Source of the DNA: DASZHC01 sp035938215 | Lineage (GTDB): Bacteria > Verrucomicrobiota > Verrucomicrobiia > Chthoniobacterales > JAFAMB01 | Length of the DNA: 5,915 nucleotides | Reading direction: 5' to 3' | Assembly: GCA_035938215.1 (NCBI GenBank) | Contig: DASZHC010000270.1 | Span: forward strand, 1-5,915 | Shown here: one piece after another, positions 5,751-5,915 of the stretch | How the letters are laid out: each line of letters begins with the position of its first letter | Position numbering within the stretch: position 1 is the first letter of the stretch | Translations under genes and position numbers: made by a program | The notes under the pieces: model-generated | What the model was told of the DNA's origin: nothing | Database searches by the model: none | Seen by the model: the letters and a program-made list of their open reading frames with translations, nothing else

Positions 5751-5915
5751 CCAATAGGTAGACCAAAAAGAGGCCAAGCAGGTCCGTCCGGCCAGAAAGA
5801 CCAGCAAAAACAGCAACAGAGAGCAACTCGCTAATGCTGACGCCGTCGAACCTCCTCAATCGACACTACGCCGCAGTGCTCAGCGCTCGGCCATTCCCTC
5901 GCCTGTTTTGGAAGG

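Larger units (their letters stand above)
5507..5799. repeat. Long imperfect inverted repeat, closing stem of a candidate structured RNA or small element
   Basis: The left arm 5524-5543 (CCTTCTTGGCCG followed by CTTTTTGG) pairs with 5763-5782 (CCAAAAAGAGGCC followed by AAGCAGG) at 18 of 20 positions. Further out, CTTTTGGCC (5507-5515) pairs with GGCCAGAAAG (5790-5799) as nine pairs with one bulged G. The two stems are separated by an internal loop of eight against seven bases. About 220 bases are enclosed and contain at least three smaller hairpins. The nested arrangement looks like a folded RNA. A small non-coding transposable element with terminal inverted repeats is the main alternative. 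I do not recognise a known RNA family. Confidence 0.45.
5461..5915. other. Gene-poor right end with nested inverted repeats
   Basis: About 450 bp with no recognisable protein. Short frames exist: 5479-5589 on the plus strand (36 codons, Gln-rich end), a TTG-started frame at 5510-5761, and a TTG-started hydrophobic frame on the minus strand at 5653-5859. None has a ribosome site at a proper distance or a known motif. The region is dominated by base-pairing potential, listed separately. Nothing is seen beyond about 5830 apart from a GC-rich run reaching the window edge. Confidence 0.5.

Noticed and set aside
5653..5859. Hydrophobic 68-codon minus-strand frame with a GAGGAGG next to its TTG start
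   Set aside because: GAGGAGG lies just inside the TTG start rather than upstream of it, and no good start codon follows at proper spacing. The hydrophobic residues overlap the right arm of the inverted repeat.
1..5915. CRISPR array, insertion sequence or prophage genes
   Set aside because: No regularly spaced direct repeats, transposase, integrase or phage structural genes are visible.

Overview
The window is an ordinary bacterial chromosomal segment carrying four recognisable housekeeping or repair genes, plus two gene-poor stretches of roughly 590-695 bp. Base composition is moderately GC-rich. Shine-Dalgarno signals are weak or absent before the recognisable genes, and GTG starts are likely for two of them. 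The gene set is a cyanobacterial-type class I aldolase, an ExoIII-family nuclease of the long alphaproteobacterial-like type, a stand-alone LigD-like ATP-dependent ligase and Tex. This would fit a soil or freshwater Gram-negative such as Verrucomicrobiota, but that placement rests on remembered family resemblance and is low confidence.

Layout. The left edge (1-280, + strand) is the C-terminal 92 codons of class I fructose-bisphosphate aldolase. It converges on xth (exodeoxyribonuclease III, - strand, 395-1204), and the short gap between them holds hairpin-forming repeats. From about 1205 to 1899 there is no confident gene. That stretch holds a short sequence resembling the 3' end of a tRNA-Leu gene, a 12-bp perfect GC palindrome, and a possible 100-codon ORF of unknown function on the - strand. 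Next come an ATP-dependent DNA ligase (- strand, 1900-2889) and tex (- strand, 3023-5326), 133 bp apart and in the same orientation, with a weak terminator-like hairpin between them. The last 589 bp (5327-5915) hold the tex leader and then a stretch without a convincing gene. That stretch contains a long imperfect inverted repeat enclosing several smaller hairpins.

How the genes relate. xth, the ligase and tex all run on the - strand. ExoIII cleaves abasic sites and trims blocked 3' ends, and the ligase seals nicks, so the two could work in one repair route. Sequence alone does not show that they are one operon, because nearly 700 bp separates them. Tex is an RNA-binding transcription accessory protein and the aldolase is a glycolytic enzyme; neither has an evident functional link to the others.

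No new multi-gene system is visible. The observation most worth following is the nested inverted-repeat region at about 5483-5809, which could be a structured RNA or a small non-coding mobile element.
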